Assembly (NCBI RefSeq): GCF_002887815.1
Contig: NZ_PDHO01000025.1
Location: forward strand, 1 to 64,000
Direction: 5' to 3'
Source: Mycobacterium sp. ENV421
GTDB lineage: Bacteria; Actinomycetota; Actinomycetes; Mycobacteriales; Mycobacteriaceae
Length of the DNA stretch: 64,000 nucleotides
The translations under genes and the position numbers were made by a program. Below, piece by piece: positions 17,045 through 27,431 of this stretch. How positions within the stretch are numbered: position 1 is the first letter of the stretch; each line of letters starts with the position of its first letter. The notes beneath the pieces are model-generated. The model was not told where the DNA came from. It searched no databases and saw only the letters and a program-made list of their open reading frames with translations.

Positions 17045-20000
17045 TCAGGATGGCTGGCTACTCAACAGTGCCAAAGCCCCTCGCCGGGAGAGTCTTTCAT
17101 GTTCCCGGGCGTTGCGGTATGTCCGAAGACATCCATAACAAGATGTCTCTTCACCGCATTCACAGTCGGTCACCCGCTTGATCGCTGACTGCATCACAAC
17201 GCCGATGTTCTCGGCGATCTTTTTTGCCGCTCCGGCGCCACCCGGCACGGTGTCGTACAGCACGATGCTTCGTCGGTCGTCGGAGGTCCATGACAACGAC
17301 CCCGCGATATCGTCACGGCTGATTTCCAGCCCGTAGGAGGCACCTTCGAGAATGGCGTAAAGCGCTGAAGTCCAGTTTCCCTCGTGGTCTTTCAGGTACG
17401 GAACGCCGTCGAACGTAAACTCGGCAACGTCAGATTGATAGCGGTGCCCGAGGGAAATCGTCTCCCACCTGCCACCGCAGTCGCGTCCATTGTCGGGGCG
17501 CCGGTGTTTCTTTGGCTTGCTGCCACGAACAGAGGGAGCCGACCAACCACACCATTCGCACAGTTGAAAGCCATCTCCCGCGCCGTCCGAGACGACGGCC
17601 AGCCATGCGCGAACTCCGGCCCGCGCCGTCGCCCGCAGACCATTGCCACCAGACCAGTGATACTGGCCAATTTCGTCGCCGTGAGTTTCGACGTAGCTTC
17701 CGCCGTGCCAACGGCGCTCCGGCGGCGCGTTACCCACATCCTGATTTTCAGGTGCCGCAATGAAGCCAAACTCTGGGATAATGAGAGTCTTGCTGGCTTT
17801 GAACACATCCCCACAGCTTGCACAGGTCTCGCCCGCATTCAGACCCTCTCCGCGCTCGAATCGGTTGCACGTCTGGCAGATTCGGTACCGGTGCCGGACC
17901 AGCTCTCGGTCGGGCCGCTTCTTTAGCCCCGCTGACGTCCAGAGTTTTCCACCGGCCACGACCTGATTACCGGGAGCGTAATCGTAGATGGCCTGCCCGA
18001 GATCGCGGTCTAGTTCCAACACGCGCCCCACTGGGTCAACCGAATTGATCGTGCTGAGTCCGACAGTGTCGACTGGAAAGCCATACTTGGGCAGGATGTT
18101 TCGATTAGCAAGGTACCCGAGCAGATCTCGACCGACGATCGTCCTCTTCGTGTCTTCGAGTCGCTTACTCAACGCGAACTTGCGCTCTTTCACAGAGTCA
18201 GCGATGCGTGCCTCGATGTCGTCAACGTCCTTTGCCAGTTCTTTGCCTATCGCATCGAGCAATTCGATCAACGGTTTCACCCATTTATCGTCGGTGATGC
18301 CGATTTCGGCCTGCACTGCGGCGGGCAATGCCATCTTCAACGCATCGGTGACGTTCGCGGGAACTGGGGTTAGATAGTTCTGCACGCCGGCAGCCGGTGA
18401 ACTACCCTCCCCAGGAGCTGTTAAGAAGAATTCGCCCGCCTTCGTCCACCGCAGATCTCGCGTTTCGAAGCAGTGGCGGAAGTAGGAGGCAAGCGCGACC
18501 GAGTGAGCATGGCGCCGCGCAATCCGGGGATTGTCGACCGGTACCCACGGAATTCGCATCCGGCCCGCAATCATGGCCTTCGGATCTTGATACTGCGCAA
18601 GGTCGTGCGCTGCGCGGTTCGCGTAGGTCACAACGAGCGCCGCTGAATCTGCTCTCCGCCCGGCGCGGCCCGCGCGCTGGACGTAGTTGGCCGTCTTCGG
18701 TGGCATGTTGCGCATGAGGACAGACTGCAGATCACCGACGTCTACGCCCAGCTCGAACGTCGTCGAGCAGGACAGCACGTTGACCTTGCCAGTGATGAAG
18801 TCGCGCTGAATTTTGGCCGCTTCTTTGGCATTCCATTGCGCGGTGTGTTCACGTGCGCTCAGCGGTGCGGTGGCCATGGTCTGATATACAACGCGGTAGT
18901 GGTTTGCGTCGTTGGTCGGGTCGGGCAGCACGAAAGGTTTGAGCCTGCCTGTGCATCGGCTGTTGGGGCATACATCGCGCACGGAGAATGCGGTCAACAG
19001 TCGGCAGATGTTGCACTGATACCAAGAACAGTTGCTGCCACTTGTCATCCTTAACATGCGGTGATCGAGCTGATACAGCTGGCCCAGTGTGCGGTCCGAC
19101 TCGGAGACGAGGAAACCAGCGGATTCGAGAATCTTCCAACAGCCCTCAAGGATGCGTTCTGGCGGCGCGTCGTTCGACAGTTCGGCTAGCACCTTTCTAA
19201 TGAAAGTGACTCGACTGTTGGTGATGCCGGCGCCATTCGGAGTCCAGCTGATTACCTGTTTAGCCCGATCCGAGCCCGTTGAACGCATTCGCACACGGCT
19301 ATTGCGGGGAGCGAAACGTTCGTCTTTCACGTCGACGCGGTCGAGCACCGTGACGGCGCCTTGCAGCCGAACGGTTTTGACCAGTTCGTTGAGGAGCGCC
19401 CAGCCCTCTTCCTCGGTCAGCCCCAGCGAGGTCAAGCCGTTAAGTTTGACGGGGGCGTCGCGATGCAGCGCCACCCTCATTAGCCCCAGCCCTTCCAATG
19501 ATTGCCTGGTCTCAAGGGTCATCAATTCCCCGGAGATCCACTGGTTAACCGCCTGCGCTGTCTCGACCTTGCCTGTGCCCCTTGGGAAATGACCAGCCGA
19601 ATCAGCCTTTTCCTGAGCCAGGATCGCCAGGTCACCCGCGGTCGCGTCTTCACCGGCGATGGCCGGGTCGCGTAGCGCCTCGGTGATGTAGCGCCGTTCC
19701 AACATCCGCGCGTAGGTGCGGTCTAGATAGGGCGCCGCAAAGGCCGCCGACTGACGCGAGTCCGAGAACATCAGCAGTTTGCGGCCTCCGCCGACCTGAT
19801 CGGCAGCCTCGTCTACCGCCTCTGGAAGTTGTTGGTAGAGAGCCGTTGTCACCACTGCCGGTGCGGCATTGACATCAGTCCTGAGTCGACGAACTCCTTG
19901 CCTCGACTGGGTGCCGCACTCGGTGCACCGCGTCATGACTCGCTTGGCACGCGGATGCTCGCGCACCGGCAACATCGCGCGGAGATTGCAGGACGGGCAT

Positions 20001-21682
20001 GTACTGGCGTCAGCGTCGGCGAGCAGCCCGCATCCAGCACACAGCCGCCGGGAGGTGGGGTCGGCTCGGGCCGCCTTTGGCTCGTCGTCGGCCAAGGTCA
20101 GCTCATCCTCATCCACCACGACGTCGCCCTGGTCGTCGGCGAGCACCAACCAGTTGACCGAACGATCTGCCGCTTTCGCCGGTACGAAGTATTCATTACC
20201 GCTACGTGAGTGGAGATCTCCCGCGAGGTGCACCGCGCCGCAGCGGGTGCAGGTGCCGAATTCGAATACGGCGCGCCCTGTGTCGGGGTCGAGCTCGTGG
20301 CGGCTCAGGAAGATACGGGGGCCAATGTCGTTGAAGCAGACGAAGGCTCCCTCTGTCGCGCGAACGAACATGTGGTATCGAGCGGACAAGACTGGGTTGG
20401 CAGAACCATCGTGCACACTGCTACCGATTTCGACGAGGGAGGCGAGCTTCTCAGCCGAATGCTCGTCATCGGGCCAGAGTTCTTCGCTTAGGCGATGGAT
20501 ATCGACCGGCCCACCGTTAAGAGCCGTCTTCAGCTCGACCATAGAGTGCTCAGTGGCCAGAGCCTCCGCCGCATCGAGGCCGGGCGGGATGGCGGCGGCG
20601 GGTTCGACGTGCCCGCGGTGGACGTCGAGCAGTATGTCGTCACTGAGGCGCCAAGTAGGCGACGGCAGGTGCACTTGGCGGACTGGCTCGACAAGATCCT
20701 GGCGTTGAGCGTCACCTTCAACGTACTCAAATGGAGCGTCAAATAGGTTGGCTGCGAACTCCATTGCCTCTCCGCGCGGGTCATTGCGCACCGAGCCGGT
20801 CAATGAGGCTGAGGTGGCGATGCACTGCAGATTTGCTCCGGGAGCTACGCGCTGCTTGAGCCGGCGAATAAGCAACGCTACTTCCGAGCCCTGTGCGCCG
20901 TCATAGACGTGTGCCTCATCCATAACAATAAATCGCCAGGTGCCGGCGTGCGAGCCATCGAACAGTTCTATGTCCATAGGGCGCATCAGCAAGTACTCCA
21001 GCATTGCGTAGTTCGTCAGGAGCAGATGCGGCGGCCCGGAACGCATCTCTTCACGGCTGAGCAACTCATTGGGCAGCCGACGTTGATCGGGGTTGTTCTG
21101 GAGGAAGTCGTTCTCAGCATCACGTGCACGCTCAACGGTCTCACCCGTATAGCGACCGAATGTAATTTGCGGCAGACCGGCGAGAACCGCTCGAAGGCGC
21201 TTCAATTGGTCGTTCGCCAACGCGTTCATCGGGTAAAGCAATAAGGCCCGAACTCCTGGGCGCAGGGTTCCTATAGCCGACTCGGCGATTAGGGAGTTGA
21301 TGATCGGAATCAGGAAGCTTTCGGTTTTGCCGGAGCCAGTACCGGTGCTCACAACCAGGTTTCGCCCCTTGACGAACTTGCGAATCGCGGTTTCCTGATG
21401 GATATACAGCGGTCGGTCGAGCGAGAACGACGGACCGTGTGCTGCAATGAAGTCTGGGTGCAACACGCCCTCATCGATCAGCTCGCGGCACGTGGCGCCG
21501 GTCTGATAGGGGGGCGTCATCTCGAGGATCGGCCCCTTAGTGAGGAGCTTGCTCGCGTCGATCTCGGCATCGAAAGCTGTCGCCAGGTCTTCGTCGCGCG
21601 GCGCCAACAAGGTCTTCAGATATCGCTTGTAGCTACTTTCGATCTGTTGCGCGGTTTTGAGCGGATCGAGTCGGTCGATCAT
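17045..21682 (-). CDS. large DEAH-box helicase with C-terminal DUF1998-type region (DruE-like)
   Basis: 1545 residues. Helicase motifs: VSTGTGSGKTESF at ~108-120, MDEAHVYDG near 250, and the C-terminal RecA motif VI QRAGRAGRRADS near 1000. Several zinc-ribbon-like Cys pairs lie between the lobes (CAGCGLL...CPSC, CTECG, CNIC...CPNSRC). The C-terminal end has the DUF1998-type signature: LYDTVPGGAGAA followed by a four-Cys cluster in CECGEETSCYGC. Single-chain helicase-DUF1998 proteins of this size occur in Druantia (DruE); split forms occur in DISARM (DrmA/DrmB). Family choice is by recall. The start overlaps the stop of the upstream gene (ATGA), so both are one unit. DruE is usually longer, so the match is approximate. 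Confidence 0.75.
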   Translation of the reverse strand: MIDRLDPLKTAQQIESSYKRYLKTLLAPRDEDLATAFDAEIDASKLLTKGPILEMTPPYQTGATCRELIDEGVLHPDFIAAHGPSFSLDRPLYIHQETAIRKFVKGRNLVVSTGTGSGKTESFLIPIINSLIAESAIGTLRPGVRALLLYPMNALANDQLKRLRAVLAGLPQITFGRYTGETVERARDAENDFLQNNPDQRRLPNELLSREEMRSGPPHLLLTNYAMLEYLLMRPMDIELFDGSHAGTWRFIVMDEAHVYDGAQGSEVALLIRRLKQRVAPGANLQCIATSASLTGSVRNDPRGEAMEFAANLFDAPFEYVEGDAQRQDLVEPVRQVHLPSPTWRLSDDILLDVHRGHVEPAAAIPPGLDAAEALATEHSMVELKTALNGGPVDIHRLSEELWPDDEHSAEKLASLVEIGSSVHDGSANPVLSARYHMFVRATEGAFVCFNDIGPRIFLSRHELDPDTGRAVFEFGTCTRCGAVHLAGDLHSRSGNEYFVPAKAADRSVNWLVLADDQGDVVVDEDELTLADDEPKAARADPTSRRLCAGCGLLADADASTCPSCNLRAMLPVREHPRAKRVMTRCTECGTQSRQGVRRLRTDVNAAPAVVTTALYQQLPEAVDEAADQVGGGRKLLMFSDSRQSAAFAAPYLDRTYARMLERRYITEALRDPAIAGEDATAGDLAILAQEKADSAGHFPRGTGKVETAQAVNQWISGELMTLETRQSLEGLGLMRVALHRDAPVKLNGLTSLGLTEEEGWALLNELVKTVRLQGAVTVLDRVDVKDERFAPRNSRVRMRSTGSDRAKQVISWTPNGAGITNSRVTFIRKVLAELSNDAPPERILEGCWKILESAGFLVSESDRTLGQLYQLDHRMLRMTSGSNCSWYQCNICRLLTAFSVRDVCPNSRCTGRLKPFVLPDPTNDANHYRVVYQTMATAPLSAREHTAQWNAKEAAKIQRDFITGKVNVLSCSTTFELGVDVGDLQSVLMRNMPPKTANYVQRAGRAGRRADSAALVVTYANRAAHDLAQYQDPKAMIAGRMRIPWVPVDNPRIARRHAHSVALASYFRHCFETRDLRWTKAGEFFLTAPGEGSSPAAGVQNYLTPVPANVTDALKMALPAAVQAEIGITDDKWVKPLIELLDAIGKELAKDVDDIEARIADSVKERKFALSKRLEDTKRTIVGRDLLGYLANRNILPKYGFPVDTVGLSTINSVDPVGRVLELDRDLGQAIYDYAPGNQVVAGGKLWTSAGLKKRPDRELVRHRYRICQTCNRFERGEGLNAGETCASCGDVFKASKTLIIPEFGFIAAPENQDVGNAPPERRWHGGSYVETHGDEIGQYHWSGGNGLRATARAGVRAWLAVVSDGAGDGFQLCEWCGWSAPSVRGSKPKKHRRPDNGRDCGGRWETISLGHRYQSDVAEFTFDGVPYLKDHEGNWTSALYAILEGASYGLEISRDDIAGSLSWTSDDRRSIVLYDTVPGGAGAAKKIAENIGVVMQSAIKRVTDCECGEETSCYGCLRTYRNAREHERLSRRGALALLSSQPS

Positions 21683-24600
21683 TCATCATCTCCAGTCAGG
21701 TCGCTGCGTCGGTCGTACAGCACCAGGGCCTCGGCCATCAAAACGTCATTTGCAACCATGGTTGGGCAGAGCCGCGCCAGATGTGACCAGTCCCTGAGTA
21801 ATCCGGTGTTCAAGTATCGAGCGGCGATTCTGCCCTGGCCTTCCAATCTGGCCAGGAGGGCTAACGTCAATGAGTGCACCGACATCATCGTCCACGGATG
21901 TTCTGCGGTGTCGATTCCTTCCAAGCGCTCGATCCTCCTGTGAATCGAGGCGTAGGCCAGTTGTGAGGCCTTCTTGATTGGTGTAAGAACTAAAGATAAC
22001 TGCCGTCCAAGATTTGGCGACCACCCCGCGTCAATCCACTCTATGCGTCGGTACAGGCATTCGTAAACGCCGGCGCGAAGACTGTCCGGGTGCAGCTGAG
22101 CGCGCGGAACTTGTTGGATTTCAGTCAGTTTGAGCTCGATGTCGTTTCCTGGAACGTAGCTGAGAGCGAATGCCGAAGCGTCCAGGGCGGCCAAGTCCGA
22201 GTGGACCATTTTCCCAGCTTGGAGCATCTCCATTAGCGGAGCGCCGCCACGTTCGCGCAGATAGGCCAATGTCTCCGCGCGTTCGGCCCGTACTTCATGC
22301 CTGCGGTGGAAAAGCGATGTCAGGTCGGCGAGTTCAACCATGCATCCGAACCACGGATGGGCATGCAATTCGTTGAATGTTTCTTCTGTCTCAAAGTTGT
22401 GGTTGACCAGTTCGCTGCGGATCAACATAGCCATCTTGTCAGCGGCGTCAATTGTGCTGTCGCCCAGGCACTCCAGCGCTCTTCGTGGGTCCCCAGCGAG
22501 CAGAGCGGTCAGCTCCTCAAAACGCTGTGATCGGCCATCGGCGTGCAACCGGGCAAGTGCCGCCCACACTTCAGGAACGGCTCCGACTTCGAGCGGGGCG
22601 CTTCGTGGACCGCCGAGAAAGCGGGACAGTTTGTTTTGTTCGGGGGTTCCATCATCGCGGAACCCGAACTGCTCCACGTGGAATGCGTCAGCGACCGGCG
22701 TGATTGGCGGCTCAATGTAGGTCCACGGATCGTCTACGAACAATTGGCAGCGTAATTCTCCTCGACCGATGAGGCGCTCCGGAAGTTGTGCGCGCCCGTC
22801 CTTTAGGGGCAGGACTTCGGGGGGAGCCCATGGCGCCGTTGTACTCCACACATAGACTGCGAGATCGTCTATGTGGGCAGCATCGGTGAAGAACAGAACG
22901 TCCTCGCCGAGTAACTCCACACTGGACGCGAGACGGCGTGGCTGAGCGGAAAGCACCTTCACCGCAACTGGGCCAACGCCGGTCTGCAGCGTCGCAACTA
23001 ACTCGGCGGACTTGTGCGCACGTATGGTGTCGGCGAACTGTTGTGTGCGGCTTTCGAATACATCGCCGTGCCGACGCCGCGGATGGGCATCAACTTGCAG
23101 TAAGTGACCCGACTCTGAGTAGCAACCGAAAGTGACCTCCTCAACACCGGGCGCGCGAACGGCAACGAAACGGTCCTGAGCGAAGTCCTCTGGGTCGAGT
23201 GCGTCTGCGCTCATACGCCATGGGGCGGGTGTCCCCGATTCCCCTGTGCGGATCTCAATGTGTGGCGGCCTAAGTACGATCGCAGCACTTGACTCTGCTG
23301 AACGGATCGTGATGGTCGTCTCGAGTTTCCTCGGCTCGAAATTGATTGGATCGTTCGGACTGATATCAAGGGCATCGCTACTGATGAATGCTGTCGAAGG
23401 CGTCAACCCTCGTGAGTCAGGCACTCGTATGGCGGGGTCGAACTGGACGTCGACGCCCTCGGCTAAGAACACGGAGCAGCGTGCATCGGCTCCCATCGGA
23501 CCGGTCACCATGAATTCGAACAGGCCGAGTTGCGATTCTTCTGCGTCGTCGAAGGGGTCAACGCAGGTCTCGACATCCTCGCTACGCCACGATTCGTCGA
23601 CGATCCATTCAGTGTCACCGAACCGCCGAACTTTCACATCCCATTCGGGGGCAGGATCAGCAGTGGTGGCCGGCAACATCACCCACGGACGAGTGCCATA
23701 AACCGCCTGACCATCTGTCGCGGTCATCCCTAAGATCTTCGACCTGAGCTGAAATCGTGGCCGCAGGTCCTTGCGGACCCAACGCGGATTGCCGACTGGG
23801 TCGCCACCGTGCGTGAGCTGGAGCGCTTCAATGTCCTCGAGCTCGACAAACGCGCTTCGCCACCCGTGCCAACCGGCCGGCCGCCCGTCGTCGTTAATGG
23901 TTACCGGGGTTGAACTGCGTGTATCAACCAGCTGATGATCGTCCGGAAAGACAGCCCATGCAGCATCTTTCAGGCCGTCACGGCGTCCAATCCATCGTCC
24001 ATTCGCATCGAAAACAAGCAGGGGGTCGGAGGGTAGAACCAACGGTAACGAGATGCCAGCCGTCAGCTCGGGATGACCCGCTACCACTTCGCGTACGGGA
24101 CCGGGAACCGCAACGCGCGCAACTGCAGTCTGGATGTCGCCACCCCAGCGACGAAGGGCGTGTGCTTCACGAACCTCACCGTCGAAGGACACCCGCCAGG
24201 GCAAAGCACCGCCCTCGGACGGGGTAGGGAGCGCTAGGACGATTTCGTCGTCCTCAATGCTGTAGGTGATCGCGGGATGCGATGCCGCGGTCGTCCTCGA
24301 CCGCCTCTTTTGGAGGTGAAGCGGATTTTCCTTCAGCTGCAAGATCAGTTCTTCGAGGAGAACTCCCGGCAGCCCGGTAGTCGAGGAATCGAGAGCCGCA
24401 TCGAGCAACGCCGGATTCACCGTGAACTCCTCGATGAACTCAATGATTCGGTCGAGGATGTCGGCGGCGAACTCGGCACCATTCATTAGGAAGTTGCGCA
24501 CTGGCACATCGAGCGCGTTAGCACGATATTCCTTACCGGGCTCTTGCAGCCATTCCATGACAGCTGCCCCGCTGGTCGGCCGCCCTTGTAGGACGTGGTC

Positions 24601-25065
24601 ATTGATGACCTCCAACAGATCCCTCAGGCAATGGATGGGGATGCCCGCGTGCAGAGCCAGCGTCATAACGTACTTGCTGCCACCACCAAGCTCGATGGCC
24701 GGGAACCTGGCGAGCGAGAACTTGTCGAGCAACGCCGGCAGTTGGCGACGGATCCCGTTCTCAAAATCGGTGCTGTGGGTTAGGCCAAGTTCTTCCCAGA
24801 AGCTCTGCCAGTACGCACCGTGGTCGTAGGCCAGTGCGGCATGGCCGACGAGGGCTACCAGACTCACCGCCGGATAGCGCTTTATTACTTCCTCGTGAGA
24901 CCAACCTCGGTTAATCAACTGTTGAGCAGCGCGGCCAAGATTGCGCTGAATCTCTCGTACTTCGTCAGCAGAAAAATCGGTTTCAATTACGAGTCGAACG
25001 GGCGCTAACCGCTGCCGCCATGCGAAATCGGCATCGCTCATCCAGTCCGATAATGACGTCGACAT
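21679..25065 (-). CDS. large hypothetical defence-island protein, partner of DUF1998 helicase (DruH-like by context)
   Basis: 1128 residues from ATG 25065, chosen because GGGGAGCGGG lies upstream at good spacing; an ATG at 25083 is also in frame. No catalytic motif is recognisable. The N-terminal ~150 residues are helical (FSADEVREIQRNLGRAAQQL), the middle (~250-800) is beta-rich with many short acidic loops, and the end is helical. There is no signal peptide or membrane segment. The stop overlaps the helicase start by 4 bases, so the pair is translationally coupled. A large featureless protein coupled to a helicase-DUF1998 protein matches the layout of Druantia type III (DruH-DruE). That link is inferred from architecture, not from sequence match. 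Confidence 0.6.
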   Translation of the reverse strand: MSTSLSDWMSDADFAWRQRLAPVRLVIETDFSADEVREIQRNLGRAAQQLINRGWSHEEVIKRYPAVSLVALVGHAALAYDHGAYWQSFWEELGLTHSTDFENGIRRQLPALLDKFSLARFPAIELGGGSKYVMTLALHAGIPIHCLRDLLEVINDHVLQGRPTSGAAVMEWLQEPGKEYRANALDVPVRNFLMNGAEFAADILDRIIEFIEEFTVNPALLDAALDSSTTGLPGVLLEELILQLKENPLHLQKRRSRTTAASHPAITYSIEDDEIVLALPTPSEGGALPWRVSFDGEVREAHALRRWGGDIQTAVARVAVPGPVREVVAGHPELTAGISLPLVLPSDPLLVFDANGRWIGRRDGLKDAAWAVFPDDHQLVDTRSSTPVTINDDGRPAGWHGWRSAFVELEDIEALQLTHGGDPVGNPRWVRKDLRPRFQLRSKILGMTATDGQAVYGTRPWVMLPATTADPAPEWDVKVRRFGDTEWIVDESWRSEDVETCVDPFDDAEESQLGLFEFMVTGPMGADARCSVFLAEGVDVQFDPAIRVPDSRGLTPSTAFISSDALDISPNDPINFEPRKLETTITIRSAESSAAIVLRPPHIEIRTGESGTPAPWRMSADALDPEDFAQDRFVAVRAPGVEEVTFGCYSESGHLLQVDAHPRRRHGDVFESRTQQFADTIRAHKSAELVATLQTGVGPVAVKVLSAQPRRLASSVELLGEDVLFFTDAAHIDDLAVYVWSTTAPWAPPEVLPLKDGRAQLPERLIGRGELRCQLFVDDPWTYIEPPITPVADAFHVEQFGFRDDGTPEQNKLSRFLGGPRSAPLEVGAVPEVWAALARLHADGRSQRFEELTALLAGDPRRALECLGDSTIDAADKMAMLIRSELVNHNFETEETFNELHAHPWFGCMVELADLTSLFHRRHEVRAERAETLAYLRERGGAPLMEMLQAGKMVHSDLAALDASAFALSYVPGNDIELKLTEIQQVPRAQLHPDSLRAGVYECLYRRIEWIDAGWSPNLGRQLSLVLTPIKKASQLAYASIHRRIERLEGIDTAEHPWTMMSVHSLTLALLARLEGQGRIAARYLNTGLLRDWSHLARLCPTMVANDVLMAEALVLYDRRSDLTGDDE

Positions 25066-25173
25066 GACCGCCCGCTCCCCCATACCCCATTGACTGCTTG
25101 CTTCTGGGGCACCTTAGGCGAGAGCTACGACACATAGAAGTAGCGTCGCCGGAATGTACGGACGTTCAACCCC

Positions 25174-25587
25174 CTAAGCAGCCACCAACGTAATCGGAAT
25201 CTGCGACTGCCCCGGCCGGGTCAACACGCAGTTGCCCTGCTGGATCTCGGTCACCTGACCGGTCAGCGTCTGGGTGTTCCAGGTGAAGACCATCGCGCCC
25301 TTGGTCTTGGACCTGTCCGGGCACACCGGCACCTGACCGATGACGCGCATCATCCAGGTGTGCGCGCCTTGATAAACGGCCTGACCCTCGATCAGCGGGG
25401 ACTTAATGTTGGCCAGGCAGCCCGTCTCGATCACGTTGCACAGGTTCGAGATGGTCCAGGTGTCGATGATCTCGTTCGGGCCCTTCACGGTGTAGCTGCC
25501 GCTCATGAGGTCGTCGGCCGCCGAAGCCGTCGGCGCCATCGCCAGCGCAACACCGCACACCACCGCAGCGACACAGCCAGCACGCAT
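25174..25587 (-). CDS. small exported protein
   Basis: 137 residues from ATG 25587, favoured by AAGGGG six bases upstream; a TTG two codons earlier is possible. A signal peptide (MRAGCVAAVVCGVALAM to ASA at ~24) is followed by a mature domain with four Cys (NLCNVIETGCL, PVCPDR, GNCVL), likely two disulfides, in a beta-rich fold. Proteins of this size and layout are common exported proteins of mycobacteria; I do not recognise a function. It is the first gene right of the defence island and is divergent from the LuxR-type regulator gene. Confidence 0.75.
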   Translation of the reverse strand: MRAGCVAAVVCGVALAMAPTASAADDLMSGSYTVKGPNEIIDTWTISNLCNVIETGCLANIKSPLIEGQAVYQGAHTWMMRVIGQVPVCPDRSKTKGAMVFTWNTQTLTGQVTEIQQGNCVLTRPGQSQIPITLVAA

Positions 25588-25743
25588 GAGCAACCCCTTC
25601 CGAAGTCAACGGCTGTCACAGTATCCCGACAACCTGAAAACCTGCAGTACAAGACTCCGCAGCCAACCCGCCACACCGCCGAAGCACCCGCACTGTTCAG
25701 CCATTACATCGCCACCGCCCGCGCTACCGTTAACGCGATCACC

Positions 25744-27366
25744 ATGGCGAATCCCACCGAACTCGAGACCGCCCGCGCCGCCTACACACAAGGCGACTGG
25801 CGCACCGCCTACGACCTCTTCACCGAAGCCCACGAATCCGGCGAGCTCACCACCGACGATCTGTCCTCGTTCGGCCTGGCTGCTTGGCGCCTGGGCCACG
25901 GCCGGCACTCCATGCAGCTATCTGAGCAGGCCTTCAACCGCCTGAACGCCGCCAACGACACCCACGGCGCCGCGATGAAGGCCGTCGAGGTCGCCCTGCA
26001 GTGGTTCAACGGCGGCGATCTCACCATCACGCGCGTCTGGATCAACCGCGCCCGCCGCCTGCACGACAAACAACCCGACGACCGGGTCCTGGCCTACCTT
26101 CTCTATGTCGACTCCTTGGTGGCCATCGACGAGGGCCGCAACGACGTCGCCAAAGACCTCGCAGCGCAGCTCCAAGACGTCACCGACCGGCTGAACGATC
26201 CCGGCTTCAACGCCCTCTGCTTCACCGCCAGCGGCGTCACCATGCTGCCCTTCGCCCGCACCAGCGAAGCCTTCGCCCAACTCGACGAAGCGATGATGCC
26301 CGTCCTCGCCGACCAGGTCCCCGTCGACTGGGCCGGCGACATCTACTGCGCCGTCATCCACGAATGCCACCGCCTCGCCGACCTCACCCGCATGAAGACC
26401 TGGTTCGACGCCATGGAGGTCTGGCGCAAAGGCCCGAAGGTCACCGCCTCCTGGTACGGCACCACCTGCGAGGTCCACAAAATGGACCTGCACAGCGCCA
26501 CCAAAACCCTGAGCGAGGTGGAGCAGCGGCTGATCGACGCGATCGCCGCCATGGGCGACTTCCCCGGCACCGTCGGCAAGGGCTACTACGAACTCGGCGA
26601 AATCCGGCGCCGCAAGGGCGACATCGACGGTGCCCGCGAAGCGTTCGCCCAAGCACGCGAGCACAACAAGGACCCGCAACCCGGCGAGGCGCTGCTGCGC
26701 ACCTACCTCGGCGAGGCCGACGCCGCCGCGACCGACCTGCGCATGCGGATGGACGCCGAGCAGGACGACATCAACCGCCTTCGGCTGCTACCCGCCGCCA
26801 TCGCGATCGCGTTGGCCCGCAACAAGACCGACGACGCCGACCGCTACTGCACCGAACTCGAAACTGGCGCAGAGCGATTCGACTCCCCCGGCTTCCGGGC
26901 CTGGGCCCGCCACGCCCGCGGCGCCGTCCTCGTCAGCCAAGGACAAGCCGAAGAAGCACTGCCCGTCCTCCAAGACGCCCTGCGCCGCTACCGCAGCACG
27001 CAGTGCCGCTACGAAATGGCTCAGGTCTACGACTGGATGTCGCTGGCCCGGCACGGCGCCCAGGATCCCAGCGGCGCAGAAACCGACGCCGCCAACGCCG
27101 CCGCCATCTATCAACAGCTCGGCGTCGCGCCCACCCACGCCGAGCCCACCGAGGCACCCGGCGGCTTGACCAAACGCGAACTCGAAGTGCTGGCCGGTAT
27201 CGCCGCGGGCCTGTCCAACCGCGACCTGGCCAAGAAGCTGTTCATCAGCGAAAAGACCACCGCGCGCCACTTGGCCAACATCTACGTCAAGCTCGGCGTC
27301 TCCTCGCGCACCGCAGCAGCTGCCTGGGCCCACGAAAACAAGGTGCTGCACGGCGCGTCTACATAA
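25744..27366 (+). CDS. LuxR-family transcriptional regulator with TPR-like sensor region
   Basis: 540 residues from ATG 25744; open frame upstream has no conserved character. The C-terminal ~65 residues are a LuxR/GerE helix-turn-helix (LTKRELEVLAGIAAGLSNRDLAKKL... then EKTTARHLANIYVKLGVSSR). The remaining ~460 residues are TPR-like helical repeats (for example AYTQGDWRTAYDLFTEA, and RKGDIDGAREAFAQA), with no ATPase P-loop, unlike the LAL class. Such proteins are activators or repressors controlled by a ligand or partner bound to the repeats. A TACCGT hexamer at 25725-25730 could be a -10 element giving a very short leader. It may control the secreted protein and transporter genes downstream, an inference from position. 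Confidence 0.8.
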   Translation: MANPTELETARAAYTQGDWRTAYDLFTEAHESGELTTDDLSSFGLAAWRLGHGRHSMQLSEQAFNRLNAANDTHGAAMKAVEVALQWFNGGDLTITRVWINRARRLHDKQPDDRVLAYLLYVDSLVAIDEGRNDVAKDLAAQLQDVTDRLNDPGFNALCFTASGVTMLPFARTSEAFAQLDEAMMPVLADQVPVDWAGDIYCAVIHECHRLADLTRMKTWFDAMEVWRKGPKVTASWYGTTCEVHKMDLHSATKTLSEVEQRLIDAIAAMGDFPGTVGKGYYELGEIRRRKGDIDGAREAFAQAREHNKDPQPGEALLRTYLGEADAAATDLRMRMDAEQDDINRLRLLPAAIAIALARNKTDDADRYCTELETGAERFDSPGFRAWARHARGAVLVSQGQAEEALPVLQDALRRYRSTQCRYEMAQVYDWMSLARHGAQDPSGAETDAANAAAIYQQLGVAPTHAEPTEAPGGLTKRELEVLAGIAAGLSNRDLAKKLFISEKTTARHLANIYVKLGVSSRTAAAAWAHENKVLHGAST

Positions 27367-27431
27367 TTCGCACCATGCCCTGCCTGCACAAACGCACATA
27401 TCTGCCGATGATGTAGCGCCCCTGCGCGCCA

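Noticed and set aside
25360..25743. Longer start for the LuxR-type regulator
   Set aside because: The extension runs antisense through the signal-peptide gene and has no conserved character; ATG 25744 gives a clean protein.
26001..27416. 471-residue Arg/His-rich open frame overlapping the LuxR-type gene
   Set aside because: Typical high-GC shadow frame with no domain; the LuxR helix-turn-helix is in the other frame.
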